A DNA stretch of 64,000 nt from positions 434,001 through 498,000 of the forward strand of contig JANRLF010000004.1 in NCBI GenBank assembly GCA_033762815.1, written 5' to 3'. A model generated the notes under the pieces. That model did no database searches, had not been told where the DNA came from, and saw nothing but the letters and a program-made list of their open reading frames with translations. The position numbers and the translations under genes were made by a program. Source of the stretch: JANRLF01 sp033762815. Its GTDB lineage: Bacteria; Bacteroidota; Bacteroidia; Chitinophagales; CAIOSU01. Positions 9,407 to 16,950 of the stretch are shown in pieces (positions within the stretch are counted from its first letter, which is position 1; each line of letters opens with the position of its first letter).

Positions 9407-9414
9407 TAATTTTG
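9407..9414 (+). promoter_or_regulatory. -7 element for hemW
   Basis: TAATTTTG fits the Bacteroidota -7 consensus exactly and ends only five bases before the hemW GTG at 9419. No good TTG is seen 17-23 bases upstream. If used, transcription would begin at or next to the start codon, giving a nearly leaderless message. Confidence 0.4.
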
Positions 9415-9418
9415 CCCT

Positions 9419-10540
9419 GTGGCAGGTATTTATATCCATATCCCTTTTTGCAAACAGGCTTGCCATTACTGCAATTTCCATTTCTCAACCAGTCTGGGCT
9501 TGAAAGATGAGGTGTTGCGGATGATGCTAAAGGAAATCGGTTTGCGAAAAGACTATTTACAAGGACAATCTATCAGTAGTGTATATTTTGGTGGGGGCAC
9601 TCCTTCCCTATTGAGTCAAACCGAGCTATTGCTTATCTGGGAGGAATTGAGTCGATGGTTCGATATTACCGCTGATGCCGAAGTTACTTTAGAGGCCAAC
9701 CCTGATGACATTTCAATAGAAAAGTTGAAGCAATGGGGGCCAACACCCATTAATAGGCTCAGTATTGGCATTCAGTCATTCCATGACGCTGACCTACGCT
9801 ATATGAATCGCGCGCATTCCGCATTAGACGCTAGAAACTGTATCCAATGGGCACAAGATGCAGGTTTTGAAAATATGACCATCGATCTTATTTACGGCAC
9901 TCCCACCTTAAGTGATGAAATGTGGCAATATAATATGCAACGGACTTTTGGTTTGGGTATCCCACACTTTTCAGCTTATAGCTTAACAGTAGAGCCACGA
10001 ACCGCACTGTCCGCACTCATTAAAAAGCAACAACTGCCCCCAGTTGATGATAATAAGGCAGCCCGTCATTTACTGATGCTTATGGATGGAGCAGCGCAAA
10101 ATGAGTATGAACATTATGAAATATCCAACTTCGCTCGCAATGAACATTACGCCCGTCACAATAGCAGCTATTGGCAAGCTGCTCATTATCTAGGTCTGGG
10201 GCCCTCTGCACACTCATACAATGGGGCCAGCCGTAGTTGGAACATAGCAAACAATGCCAAATATATCAAGGCATTGCAACAAAATACATTACCCTTGGAG
10301 ACAGAAACTCTATCCGTTAGCGAGCGTTATAACGAATATCTATTGACTAGCCTACGAACCAAATGGGGCGTAGATTTGACTCATATCGAACAACATTTTG
10401 GATTTGAGCGCAGGCAACGCTTGATAAAGGAAACAGCCCTATTGAATGGGAAAATATTGTTGAAAGGCAACCAGCTTACTTTGACCAACCAAGGCAAATT
10501 GTTGGCCGATAGTATCATCAGTGATTTGTTTGAGATTTAA
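9419..10540 (+). CDS. hemW: Radical SAM heme chaperone HemW
   Basis: 373 residues beginning at GTG 9419, which places MAGIYIHIPFC at the N-terminus as in the family. The radical-SAM cluster cysteines are C11, C15 and C18 (CxxxCxxC). GGGTPS and the ANPDD segment of HemN-like proteins follow. At this length and with CKQACHYC rather than the HemN CxxxCxxCxC arrangement, HemW (heme-binding chaperone) is more likely than oxygen-independent coproporphyrinogen III oxidase. Convergent with the Nudix gene across a perfect hairpin. Confidence 0.9.
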   Translation: MAGIYIHIPFCKQACHYCNFHFSTSLGLKDEVLRMMLKEIGLRKDYLQGQSISSVYFGGGTPSLLSQTELLLIWEELSRWFDITADAEVTLEANPDDISIEKLKQWGPTPINRLSIGIQSFHDADLRYMNRAHSALDARNCIQWAQDAGFENMTIDLIYGTPTLSDEMWQYNMQRTFGLGIPHFSAYSLTVEPRTALSALIKKQQLPPVDDNKAARHLLMLMDGAAQNEYEHYEISNFARNEHYARHNSSYWQAAHYLGLGPSAHSYNGASRSWNIANNAKYIKALQQNTLPLETETLSVSERYNEYLLTSLRTKWGVDLTHIEQHFGFERRQRLIKETALLNGKILLKGNQLTLTNQGKLLADSIISDLFEI

Positions 10541-10546
10541 TCTTAG

Positions 10547-10569
10547 TTTACAATTTGATAAATTGTAAA
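10547..10569. terminator. Bidirectional hairpin between hemW and the Nudix gene
   Basis: TTTACAATTT (10547-10556) and AAATTGTAAA (10560-10569) form a perfect 10-bp inverted repeat with a GAT loop. It lies 7 bases after the hemW stop and 15 bases beyond the end of the convergent Nudix gene. The stem is A/T-rich and not followed by a long T run, so it is a weak terminator or an end-protecting stem for both messages. Confidence 0.55.
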
Positions 10570-10583
10570 TGAAAATTAGCAAA

Positions 10584-11240
10584 CTACCCAATTTCCAAAT
10601 TCTTCAAAACTGCGTTTAGCTCGCTGATCATCATGGCGGTGGCACCCCAAATGGTACGTCCGTCCAAATCATAATAAGGCGCATCAAACTCTACGCCCTC
10701 TCTAGCTTTTATTCGCTTAATACCTACTATTTGCTCGTCTTTCAAGCGTTCGATATCTACTTCCAGAATTTCCTCCACTTCATGCGCATCGGCCATAAAT
10801 GAAGGCCGCTCCAAACTGGTACCCACCACTGGCAACACCAAAAAGTTGCTGGGGGGTATATACAAATGCGTTAATGGCCCTAGTACTTCTACTGAAGCGG
10901 GGTTAATGCCAACTTCTTCCTTTGCCTCGCGCAGCGCAGTGGCAATCAAGTCATGGTCTTGCTCTTCCTTTTTACCACCTGGAAATGCCACTTGCCCACT
11001 ATGCACGCCATCATAAGTAGGCCTTTGTATCAATACCGTATTGATGCTACTTTCACCAGGGTAAAACAGTATCAACACTGCTCCCTGTCTGGCAGACGGG
11101 TAGTATACTTTGGCGTCTTCAGGCTTCATCCTGAAGGGTGGTGACATACGGTATTGCGCTTCTTCGCCAGGCAATTCGGCCATCTGTCTGCGCAGTGCCT
11201 TCGTAAATTCTGCAAAAGTATCGATGCTAATCATGTCCAC
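10584..11240 (-). CDS. Nudix hydrolase, CoA pyrophosphatase type
   Basis: 218 residues. The upstream signature SGQVAFPGG (81-89) after LIQRPTYDGVH, with the Nudix core REAKEEVG at 104-111, is the pattern of the CoA diphosphatase (NUDT7/YeaB) branch. Such enzymes cleave CoA or acyl-CoA to 3',5'-ADP and phosphopantetheine with Mg2+ or Mn2+. The 184-base gap to the divergent hppD contains a nested inverted repeat. A nearby Met at residue 3 is an equally possible start. Confidence 0.85.
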   Translation of the reverse strand: MDMISIDTFAEFTKALRRQMAELPGEEAQYRMSPPFRMKPEDAKVYYPSARQGAVLILFYPGESSINTVLIQRPTYDGVHSGQVAFPGGKKEEQDHDLIATALREAKEEVGINPASVEVLGPLTHLYIPPSNFLVLPVVGTSLERPSFMADAHEVEEILEVDIERLKDEQIVGIKRIKAREGVEFDAPYYDLDGRTIWGATAMMISELNAVLKNLEIG

Positions 11241-11310
11241 AACTCGAACTTAATAAATTATTGAACGCAATGGTTTTAAGAAATATCAACATTGACTTCA
11301 TGGAATGGTT

Positions 11311-11366
11311 CCTTGCAATCGCCTACATGCAATAGGGTATTATGGTGGCAACCACCAATTGCAAGG
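11311..11366. repeat. Nested inverted repeats in the Nudix-hppD divergent region
   Basis: The outer arms CCTTGCAAT (11311-11319) and ATTGCAAGG (11358-11366) are perfect complements. Inside, immediately before the right arm, TGGTGG (11343-11348) and CCACCA (11352-11357) form a second hairpin with a CAA loop. The region lies upstream of the likely hppD promoter, so it may be operator DNA for hppD, or leader RNA for the Nudix message if that starts further upstream. Confidence 0.5.
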
Positions 11367-11373
11367 CATGGCA

Positions 11374-11405
11374 TTTGCTGTCCAAGGCTAAATTCGCTAA
11401 ATTCG
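11374..11405 (+). promoter_or_regulatory. Likely hppD promoter
   Basis: TTTG (11374-11377), 20 bases, then TAAATTCG (11398-11405), one base off the -7 consensus. The -7 box is part of a direct repeat, CTAAATTCG twice in tandem (11388-11396 and 11397-11405). The start codon ATG is 20 bases downstream. Confidence 0.5.
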
Positions 11406-11424
11406 TATAACAAGCAAAGCCGTT

Positions 11425-12552
11425 ATGGATACTAGCCTTATCGCCAATCCCGTTGTATCACAAGAAGATTTTCTACCGCTGAACGGTACTGACCATGTGG
11501 AGTTTTATGTGGGCAACGCCAAACAGGCTGCCTATTACTATATTAATGCCTTTGGTTTCCAACCCGTGGCTTACAGTGGTTTAGAAACTGGTCAAAGAGA
11601 CCGTGCATCATATGTGGTGCAACAAGGTAAAATAAGGCTGGTATTGACTACAGGTCTTTTACCTGATAGCGATATTTGTAAGCATCAGGCAAAGCATGGA
11701 GACGGGGTTAAAGTAGTGGCCTTATGGGTTGACGATGCTACAAAAGCCTTTGAAGAAACTACCCAGCGTGGCGCAAAAGCCTACCAAGCTCCCAAAACCG
11801 AACAGGACGAGTTTGGCAGCGTTACTACCTCAGGTATCCATACTTATGGCGAAACCGTCCATCTGTTCGTAGAAAGGAAGGCATACAACGGCCCATTCAG
11901 ACCCGGATACAAAGAGTGGCAACCGGGCTACAGTGCCGCACCACTTGGGTTGGAATATATTGACCATATGGTGGGCAATGTGGGTTGGAACGAAATGAAT
12001 ACCTGGGTAAAATTCTATTCGGAAGTAATGGGCTTTAAACAATTGATTTCTTTTGACGACAAAGACATTTCCACGGAATACACTGCCTTGATGAGCAAGG
12101 TAATGAGCAATGGAAACGGACGTATCAAATTCCCCATCAACGAACCAGCTGAGGGCAGAAAAAAATCGCAAATAGAGGAGTATATAGATTTTTATGCTGG
12201 TGCTGGAGTGCAACATATAGCGGTTGCCACAAACAATATTCTGGAAACAGTGACCGAATTACGCCGCAGGGGGGTAGAGTTTTTAGTAGTGCCCAGTACT
12301 TATTATGATGATGTACTTGACCGCTGTGGAGCAATCGATGAAGACCTTGCCGACCTTCGCAAACTGAATATACTAGTTGACCGTGATGAAGAAGGCTATT
12401 TGTTGCAGATTTTTACCAAACCTGTGGAAGACCGCCCGACGGTGTTCTATGAAATTATCCAACGCAAAGGTGCCAAATCATTCGGCAAGGGCAATTTTAA
12501 AGCTCTTTTTGAATCCATTGAAAGGGAACAGGAATTGCGTGGCACCCTTTGA
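11425..12552 (+). CDS. hppD: 4-hydroxyphenylpyruvate dioxygenase
   Basis: 375 residues, normal for the family. Two vicinal-oxygen-chelate halves are visible; the iron ligands of the C-terminal half are His181 (in YIDHMVGNV), His264 (in GVQHIAVATN) and Glu343 (in VFYEIIQR). The enzyme converts 4-hydroxyphenylpyruvate to homogentisate, the second step of tyrosine breakdown, using Fe(II) and O2. No homogentisate 1,2-dioxygenase or fumarylacetoacetase gene is next to it, so the rest of the pathway is elsewhere. The promoter of the next gene overlaps the hppD stop. Confidence 0.95.
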   Translation: MDTSLIANPVVSQEDFLPLNGTDHVEFYVGNAKQAAYYYINAFGFQPVAYSGLETGQRDRASYVVQQGKIRLVLTTGLLPDSDICKHQAKHGDGVKVVALWVDDATKAFEETTQRGAKAYQAPKTEQDEFGSVTTSGIHTYGETVHLFVERKAYNGPFRPGYKEWQPGYSAAPLGLEYIDHMVGNVGWNEMNTWVKFYSEVMGFKQLISFDDKDISTEYTALMSKVMSNGNGRIKFPINEPAEGRKKSQIEEYIDFYAGAGVQHIAVATNNILETVTELRRRGVEFLVVPSTYYDDVLDRCGAIDEDLADLRKLNILVDRDEEGYLLQIFTKPVEDRPTVFYEIIQRKGAKSFGKGNFKALFESIEREQELRGTL

Positions 12553-12576
12553 TAAATCTTGCTTTTTGTAGCTTTG
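12548..12576 (+). promoter_or_regulatory. Promoter of the 12601 gene
   Basis: TTTG (12548-12551), 17 bases, TAGCTTTG (12569-12576): both boxes fit the Bacteroidota consensus. The -33 box overlaps the hppD stop codon. ATG 12601 follows at 25 bases. Confidence 0.65.
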
Positions 12577-12600
12577 CACGGATTACAAAACCACCATTAC

Positions 12601-13095
12601 ATGGATTTTGAGGAAGATGAAGCAGATGAAGTGCCTTTTGACCCCATGGAGGCACACAAGTTTTTTGCGATAAACCTTTACAACCAAGTTTGGGATTTAA
12701 TTGAAAAACCCAATAGAACTGAGGAAGATAATACCTTGATGCTAGATGCTGCCTATGCCTCGGCCTATCATTGGTTACAAGTGGGCACACCTGTCAATTT
12801 CCAGCGAAGCGAATGGCAGCTGGCTCGGGTAAATATTGTTCTGGGCAATAAGGAAGCCGCTATGCAACATGCACAAAAATGTTTTGCCCTTACGCAAGAA
12901 CACCGCCTTATCGATTTCGACCTTGCTTTTGCCTATGAAACCATGGCTAGGGCTTTCGCTTTGAACGGCAAAAGCACGGAATACGAACAATATAAAGCGT
13001 TAGCAGTAAAAGCCAGCGAGCAAATTGAAGATGCCGATGACAGGGAGGTTTTTATCAAAGACTTAAACTCTGGGCCTTGGTTTGGCTTCAACTAA
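12601..13095 (+). CDS. Conserved hypothetical helical protein
   Basis: 164 residues from ATG 12601; the frame is open to 12559, but that overlaps the promoter. It is mostly helical and resembles a widespread uncharacterised family whose members share an FFAINLYNQVWDL-type opening, AYASAYHWLQVGTPVNFQR in the middle and DLAFAYETMARAFAL later; the pattern resembles degenerate TPR helices. The N-terminus is very acidic (DFEEDEADE). No catalytic residues are recognised. A membrane-protein gene follows 6 bases after its stop, so the two are probably co-transcribed. Confidence 0.75.
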   Translation: MDFEEDEADEVPFDPMEAHKFFAINLYNQVWDLIEKPNRTEEDNTLMLDAAYASAYHWLQVGTPVNFQRSEWQLARVNIVLGNKEAAMQHAQKCFALTQEHRLIDFDLAFAYETMARAFALNGKSTEYEQYKALAVKASEQIEDADDREVFIKDLNSGPWFGFN

Positions 13096-13101
13096 GGAGT
13101 A

Positions 13102-13443
13102 ATGAGCATTGTATTTATTACATATGCCACCATTATCATTATAGTTGAACTCTTAGTTTTATTGTTTTTTTTCAAGAACGATTGGAAGAGCTGTGTCCAC
13201 TTTGCTATTCTGGTTAATTTAATCACTTACGGACTTTCGTATACATTGTCGCATTTTGGAGTGCAATCTTATTTTTTGGAAGCTATGAGCATTCTGATAG
13301 AAATGGGACTGATAGCATTGTTTTGGGATACCACCATTTTGAAAGCTTTATTAATCAGCCTTTTGGCCAATGGAGCTAATATATTGGTATTTCAACTGCT
13401 AAACTGGTTAGACATTCACCCCATCAATAGCCTTTTTATTTAG
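13102..13443 (+). CDS. Small multi-pass membrane protein, unknown function
   Basis: 113 residues with about four hydrophobic segments (roughly 4-24, 31-50, 57-77 and 82-104). It begins 6 bases after the preceding gene. Its 3' end overlaps the convergent Rof-like gene by 8 bases. No family recognised. Confidence 0.65.
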   Translation: MSIVFITYATIIIIVELLVLLFFFKNDWKSCVHFAILVNLITYGLSYTLSHFGVQSYFLEAMSILIEMGLIALFWDTTILKALLISLLANGANILVFQLLNWLDIHPINSLFI

Positions 13444-13675
13444 GCATATCATAACTCATCACCTCGTCGTTGATGGTTAGTATCTCGTCCAAACGGATTT
13501 CGGTGCCATCTTCTAATTTCAGATATTCCACATGGTCGCGCACATATAGGTCCGCAATAATGCCTAAAGTTGATTGTTCTTCACCAAAAGTGATGGTCAA
13601 AGGGTATTTGCGGGTGGCCCAATCTTCCAAACGATCATAATAGCTGCAATTAATAGGCTTATATTCTTGGCTCAT
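13436..13675 (-). CDS. rof: Rof (YaeO)-like Rho-binding antiterminator
   Basis: 79 residues. The opening YKPINCSYYDRLEDWATRK and the later EYLKLEDGTEIRLDEI closely follow the pattern of E. coli Rof (YQPINCDDYD..., with an RLDKI ending). Rof binds transcription terminator Rho and inhibits termination. The function in Bacteroidota is inferred by homology. It is the likely first gene on the minus strand here; the ankyrin gene lies further right on the same strand, ending 37 bases before this start, so the two may be transcribed together. Confidence 0.75.
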   Translation of the reverse strand: MSQEYKPINCSYYDRLEDWATRKYPLTITFGEEQSTLGIIADLYVRDHVEYLKLEDGTEIRLDEILTINDEVMSYDMPK

Positions 13676-13712
13676 AAATCATGTTTTTCTAGTGTATGCA
13701 AAAATTGGGCTA

Positions 13713-14954
13713 TTATTTTGTCTCCTGAATATTTTCAGGATTTAATTGTTGGCGGATAAAGGCCTCTTGCTTCTTTTGGTATTCCTTACGGGCTGCCTTA
13801 TACTTCTTGTCCTTCAATATAGCTAATGTCTTTTTATCTCCCCTTTCCCGGGCCACATCAATGGCACTTTTCGAATCCATTTCTTTTCCTTTCATTCGTG
13901 GGTCAGCACCTTTGCGCAACAAGTAACGGATCAGCAATGTCCTTCTATATTTTTTTGCATTGTGGTAAAACACCGCTGTAGCCAAGGGAGAACCTTGATA
14001 GAAGTTAATATCAAGATTATACTTCAACATTAAGTCAATGAAATCAATTAATTCCGCATCTCTACCTGTATATACCCCATAACGGGAGGTGGCCACAATC
14101 ATGTTTTCCAGTAATGAGCGCGTCCTGCCCTCTTCAGGTTTATAAGCATACTTATAATCATATACCTTCTTATAGACCAAAATGTTTGGGTCAGCCCCTT
14201 GTTCCAAGAGATATTTAACAAGGGCATAATCGAATTTGGTGAAAGCAATGGATAAGGGGGTTTCCACATAATATTCGTATACATTGCCCTGACTTTTTTT
14301 AGTAGTTACCTTTATGATGTCTTTATGGTTGACATCTGCTCCTTTCGCCAGTAGTTCTTTCAACAAGGCTATATCGCCCTTCTTTACTGCCGATACAATG
14401 AGCTTACTTGGATTGTTCGCTTTCTTTTCCTCAAAGTCAACCTTTTCTTTGGCCTCTAATGCATGAGGCCCTTCCGGGAAAAAACGAAGATAATTGCGGT
14501 AGGCATTTAGGTTATTAGTGCGTGTAGCGTATTCCCAAGTTTCTGTTTCAGAAAATCCACCTCCTATCAACTGTGAGGTATCTCTTGACGAGGGGTTATT
14601 GCTGCCCAGCGATTTATTAAGTTCCTTTTCAAGCTTGCGCATCTCCTGAAACTGTGCGGAGGTGGTATCAGATGCATGCTTAAAATAGTCTTGCAAATGC
14701 TCTTGCGCTATGGAATAGCGTTTAAGGTTATGACTAGCCTTAACAGTAAGATACTCAATAGAGGCATTGGTGGTGTCCATTGCATCCCTAGCCTTTATCA
14801 ACTCTTCAAGAGTTAGTTCGTAATTACCAGCATCATAGTTGGCTTGGGCATTCGCAACATACTGTTCGGGCTTTATTTTACGTTGTCCATAAACAGTCTG
14901 CAGCATCAATAGACACAGCAAAAAACAAAATCCCCTCTGTAAAACAAGCAGCAT
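13713..14954 (-). CDS. Secreted ankyrin-repeat protein with TPR-like N-terminus
   Basis: 413 residues from ATG 14954; the frame is open to 15008, but this start gives a clean signal peptide (MLLVLQRG...LQTVYGQ, about 24 residues). Residues about 25-110 look like TPR helices (YDAGNYELTLEELIKARDAM). Ankyrin repeats fill the C-terminal half, for example DIALLKELLAKGADVNHKD, DYALVKYLLEQGADPN and RRTLLIRYLLRKGADPRMK. Probably periplasmic or surface; partner unknown. It is divergent from the lipoprotein gene at 15075. Confidence 0.75.
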   Translation of the reverse strand: MLLVLQRGFCFLLCLLMLQTVYGQRKIKPEQYVANAQANYDAGNYELTLEELIKARDAMDTTNASIEYLTVKASHNLKRYSIAQEHLQDYFKHASDTTSAQFQEMRKLEKELNKSLGSNNPSSRDTSQLIGGGFSETETWEYATRTNNLNAYRNYLRFFPEGPHALEAKEKVDFEEKKANNPSKLIVSAVKKGDIALLKELLAKGADVNHKDIIKVTTKKSQGNVYEYYVETPLSIAFTKFDYALVKYLLEQGADPNILVYKKVYDYKYAYKPEEGRTRSLLENMIVATSRYGVYTGRDAELIDFIDLMLKYNLDINFYQGSPLATAVFYHNAKKYRRTLLIRYLLRKGADPRMKGKEMDSKSAIDVARERGDKKTLAILKDKKYKAARKEYQKKQEAFIRQQLNPENIQETK

Positions 14955-15074
14955 ATATGATGGAAGCAATAGTCCTTCACAAGATAAAAAATTCGGGCTT
15001 TTAGGCAAAAAGGCCTACCATCTACCCTTTAAAGGTGTTTCGCCCATTTGCAAAATTTGCTTAATCTTGGCATC

Positions 15075-16253
15075 ATGAGATTTGGTTATCTTTTATTGGC
15101 AAGTCTGCTAGTTTTCTCCTGTAATAAGGTAAGAAAGAACTTTAAAGCGACTTTTCAGGATGGGGTTTTCAATGAACCCAATTGTGTGCTTCAATTGACT
15201 GATGGCAGCTACTTATTGGCAGGATACAATATAGAAAAAGATGACCCCAACCAGCCGGAAATGCCCTACCGCATAATGCTGGTAAAAACGGATGCCTCAG
15301 GCAACCTTGACTGGCAAAAGACTTTGGCATTGACTGAATATGACGAAGCCATAGCGGCTTTAGCGGAGAAAGACGGTATTGTCATTACCGGGCAAACGGC
15401 TTCAGGCGAGGGCGATATGGACATGCTTCTGGCAAAAATTAATGAAAAAGGCGATACCCTATGGGTAAAGGCCATTGGCAGCCAACTTGACGAACGCGGC
15501 AATGCCATTATTACTGCTCATGGAGGCGGCTACCTAATTGCTGGCGCATCGGGCGTATTCGATATGTTCGACCCTAACCTACCTAAACAATTGTTGATAG
15601 CGAAAACTGATGTAAAAGGAAATGCCGTATGGGCAAAAACCTATCCTTCATCACAACATGTGGAAGCGAAGGATGTAAAGCTTACTGGTAATGGCTATAT
15701 CGTGGCTGCAAATGCGTCAGATACTTCAAGTAAGCTGTCGAGTATCATGCTGCTTCATCTTAATCAACAAGGCGATACCCTATGGACACAGGCTATTGGC
15801 GACAGCAGCCATCATTTTTATGCCAATAGCATTGAAGCTAGTACCGATGGTGGTTATGTGGTAGCAGGCCTTAAACGGCCATTGGGGGGAAATACTCAAG
15901 GCATTGTCCTAATAAAAGTAAATGCTCAAGGACGCATCCAATGGCAAAAGGATTATAGCGGTCGTCTACCACAAGAAATAGGTGGTATGAGCCTGTTACA
16001 GAACGAAGGATACATTCTGGCTGGAAGTATTTTCAATCCTGAAAACAGCGGAAACAATATTTACTTGATTAAAACCAATGAACAAGGGGATACTTTGTGG
16101 ACACATACATATGCTAGCGAAAACAGCGAAACAGTAAGAGATATATTGGTAGCTAAAGACCAAGGCATCTGTATTGTAGGCGCACATGAAGTGCAGAACC
16201 AATCAAGTATTTTTTTCCTGAAAGTAGATGAAAAGGGCATGCTAATGGAATAA
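15075..16253 (+). CDS. Lipoprotein with seven beta-propeller-like repeats
   Basis: 392 residues from ATG 15075. The lipobox LVFSC places the lipidated Cys at 16. About 50-residue repeats follow, each with a GGYLIAG/GYIVAA-type strand and a KTDxxGNxxW turn: DASGNLDW, NEKGDTLW, DVKGNAVW, NQQGDTLW, NAQGRIQW, NEQGDTLW and a last NEKG-like half at the end. Seven copies suggest a seven-bladed propeller on the outer membrane. The frame extends 27 bases upstream from a TTG, but that adds residues before the signal peptide. Function unknown; perhaps a binding scaffold. Confidence 0.75.
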   Translation: MRFGYLLLASLLVFSCNKVRKNFKATFQDGVFNEPNCVLQLTDGSYLLAGYNIEKDDPNQPEMPYRIMLVKTDASGNLDWQKTLALTEYDEAIAALAEKDGIVITGQTASGEGDMDMLLAKINEKGDTLWVKAIGSQLDERGNAIITAHGGGYLIAGASGVFDMFDPNLPKQLLIAKTDVKGNAVWAKTYPSSQHVEAKDVKLTGNGYIVAANASDTSSKLSSIMLLHLNQQGDTLWTQAIGDSSHHFYANSIEASTDGGYVVAGLKRPLGGNTQGIVLIKVNAQGRIQWQKDYSGRLPQEIGGMSLLQNEGYILAGSIFNPENSGNNIYLIKTNEQGDTLWTHTYASENSETVRDILVAKDQGICIVGAHEVQNQSSIFFLKVDEKGMLME

Positions 16254-16341
16254 CTCTATTGACGGAATTAGCAGCTTATTTGTCGGATTTAACCCCTACG
16301 CCGTTTGTATTTTAGGGTTAGCTTAGCCCAAAACAAACACT

Positions 16342-16800
16342 ATGCAAAAAATTACGCCCTTTTTATGGTTTGATGGCAGGGCCAAGGAAGCTATGGATTA
16401 TTACATAACTATTTTTAAAAACAGTCGCATTATCAACTCCAAAACAATAGATACACCACAAGGCCCTATGGTATGGGGCAGCTTTTCATTGGAAGGCCAA
16501 GAATTCCATGCACTGGATGGTGGGCCAATGTTCCAGTTTTCTCAGGCAATCTCCTTTTATGTGAATTGTGAAACGCAAGCCGAAGTAAATGAACTGTGGG
16601 AGAAACTTTCCGATGGCGGCGAACAGCAAATGTGTGGCTGGTTAAAGGACAAATTTGGCATCTCATGGCAAATTATTCCCCTACAACTGACCCAATACAT
16701 GCATGACCCCGACCCTATAAAAGCTAAAAGAGTGATGCAAGCCATGCTGCAAATGAAGAAAATAGAAATCGCTGATATCGAGGCTGCTTACCAAGGATAG
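16342..16800 (+). CDS. VOC-family protein (PhnB / 3-demethylubiquinone methyltransferase-like fold)
   Basis: 152 residues. The pattern ITPFLWFDGRAKEAMDYYIT at the start, GQEFHALDGGP in the middle and GISWQIIP near the end is that of the small VOC proteins labelled PhnB-like or 3-dmu-9_3-mt. The fold is shared with glyoxalase and dioxygenases; no confident substrate can be given. Despite the family name these proteins are not methyltransferases. Single gene unit. Confidence 0.85.
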   Translation: MQKITPFLWFDGRAKEAMDYYITIFKNSRIINSKTIDTPQGPMVWGSFSLEGQEFHALDGGPMFQFSQAISFYVNCETQAEVNELWEKLSDGGEQQMCGWLKDKFGISWQIIPLQLTQYMHDPDPIKAKRVMQAMLQMKKIEIADIEAAYQG

Positions 16801-16894
16801 ACACGTCACCAATTAGTGAGTAATGGGTTGCATGTAGTGAGATATAATAACAATTCCATTTTGGAAGTATCAGCAACACGATATAGAATTAGAA

Positions 16895-16931
16895 AATTGA
16901 TAATTTGGTAGGCTAGATGCAACTATCAATT
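16895..16931. repeat. Inverted repeat upstream of lysC
   Basis: AATTGATA (16895-16902) and TATCAATT (16924-16931) are perfect 8-bp complements separated by 21 bases, ending 19 bases before the lysC ATG. It may be an operator or a leader stem; being A/T-rich, chance cannot be excluded. Confidence 0.3.
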
Positions 16932-16950
16932 AATCAAAAGTAACTATAGA

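Noticed and set aside
10547..10569. Hairpin as an operator of the Nudix gene
   Set aside because: It lies at the 3' ends of two convergent genes, where a terminator is more likely.
11830..12216. A 128-codon antisense frame within hppD
   Set aside because: Opposite the conserved iron-binding half of HppD; protein has no known domain.
16801..16950. A possible lysine riboswitch ahead of lysC
   Set aside because: Only 150 bases are present, with one A/T-rich inverted repeat and none of the conserved lysine-aptamer segments.
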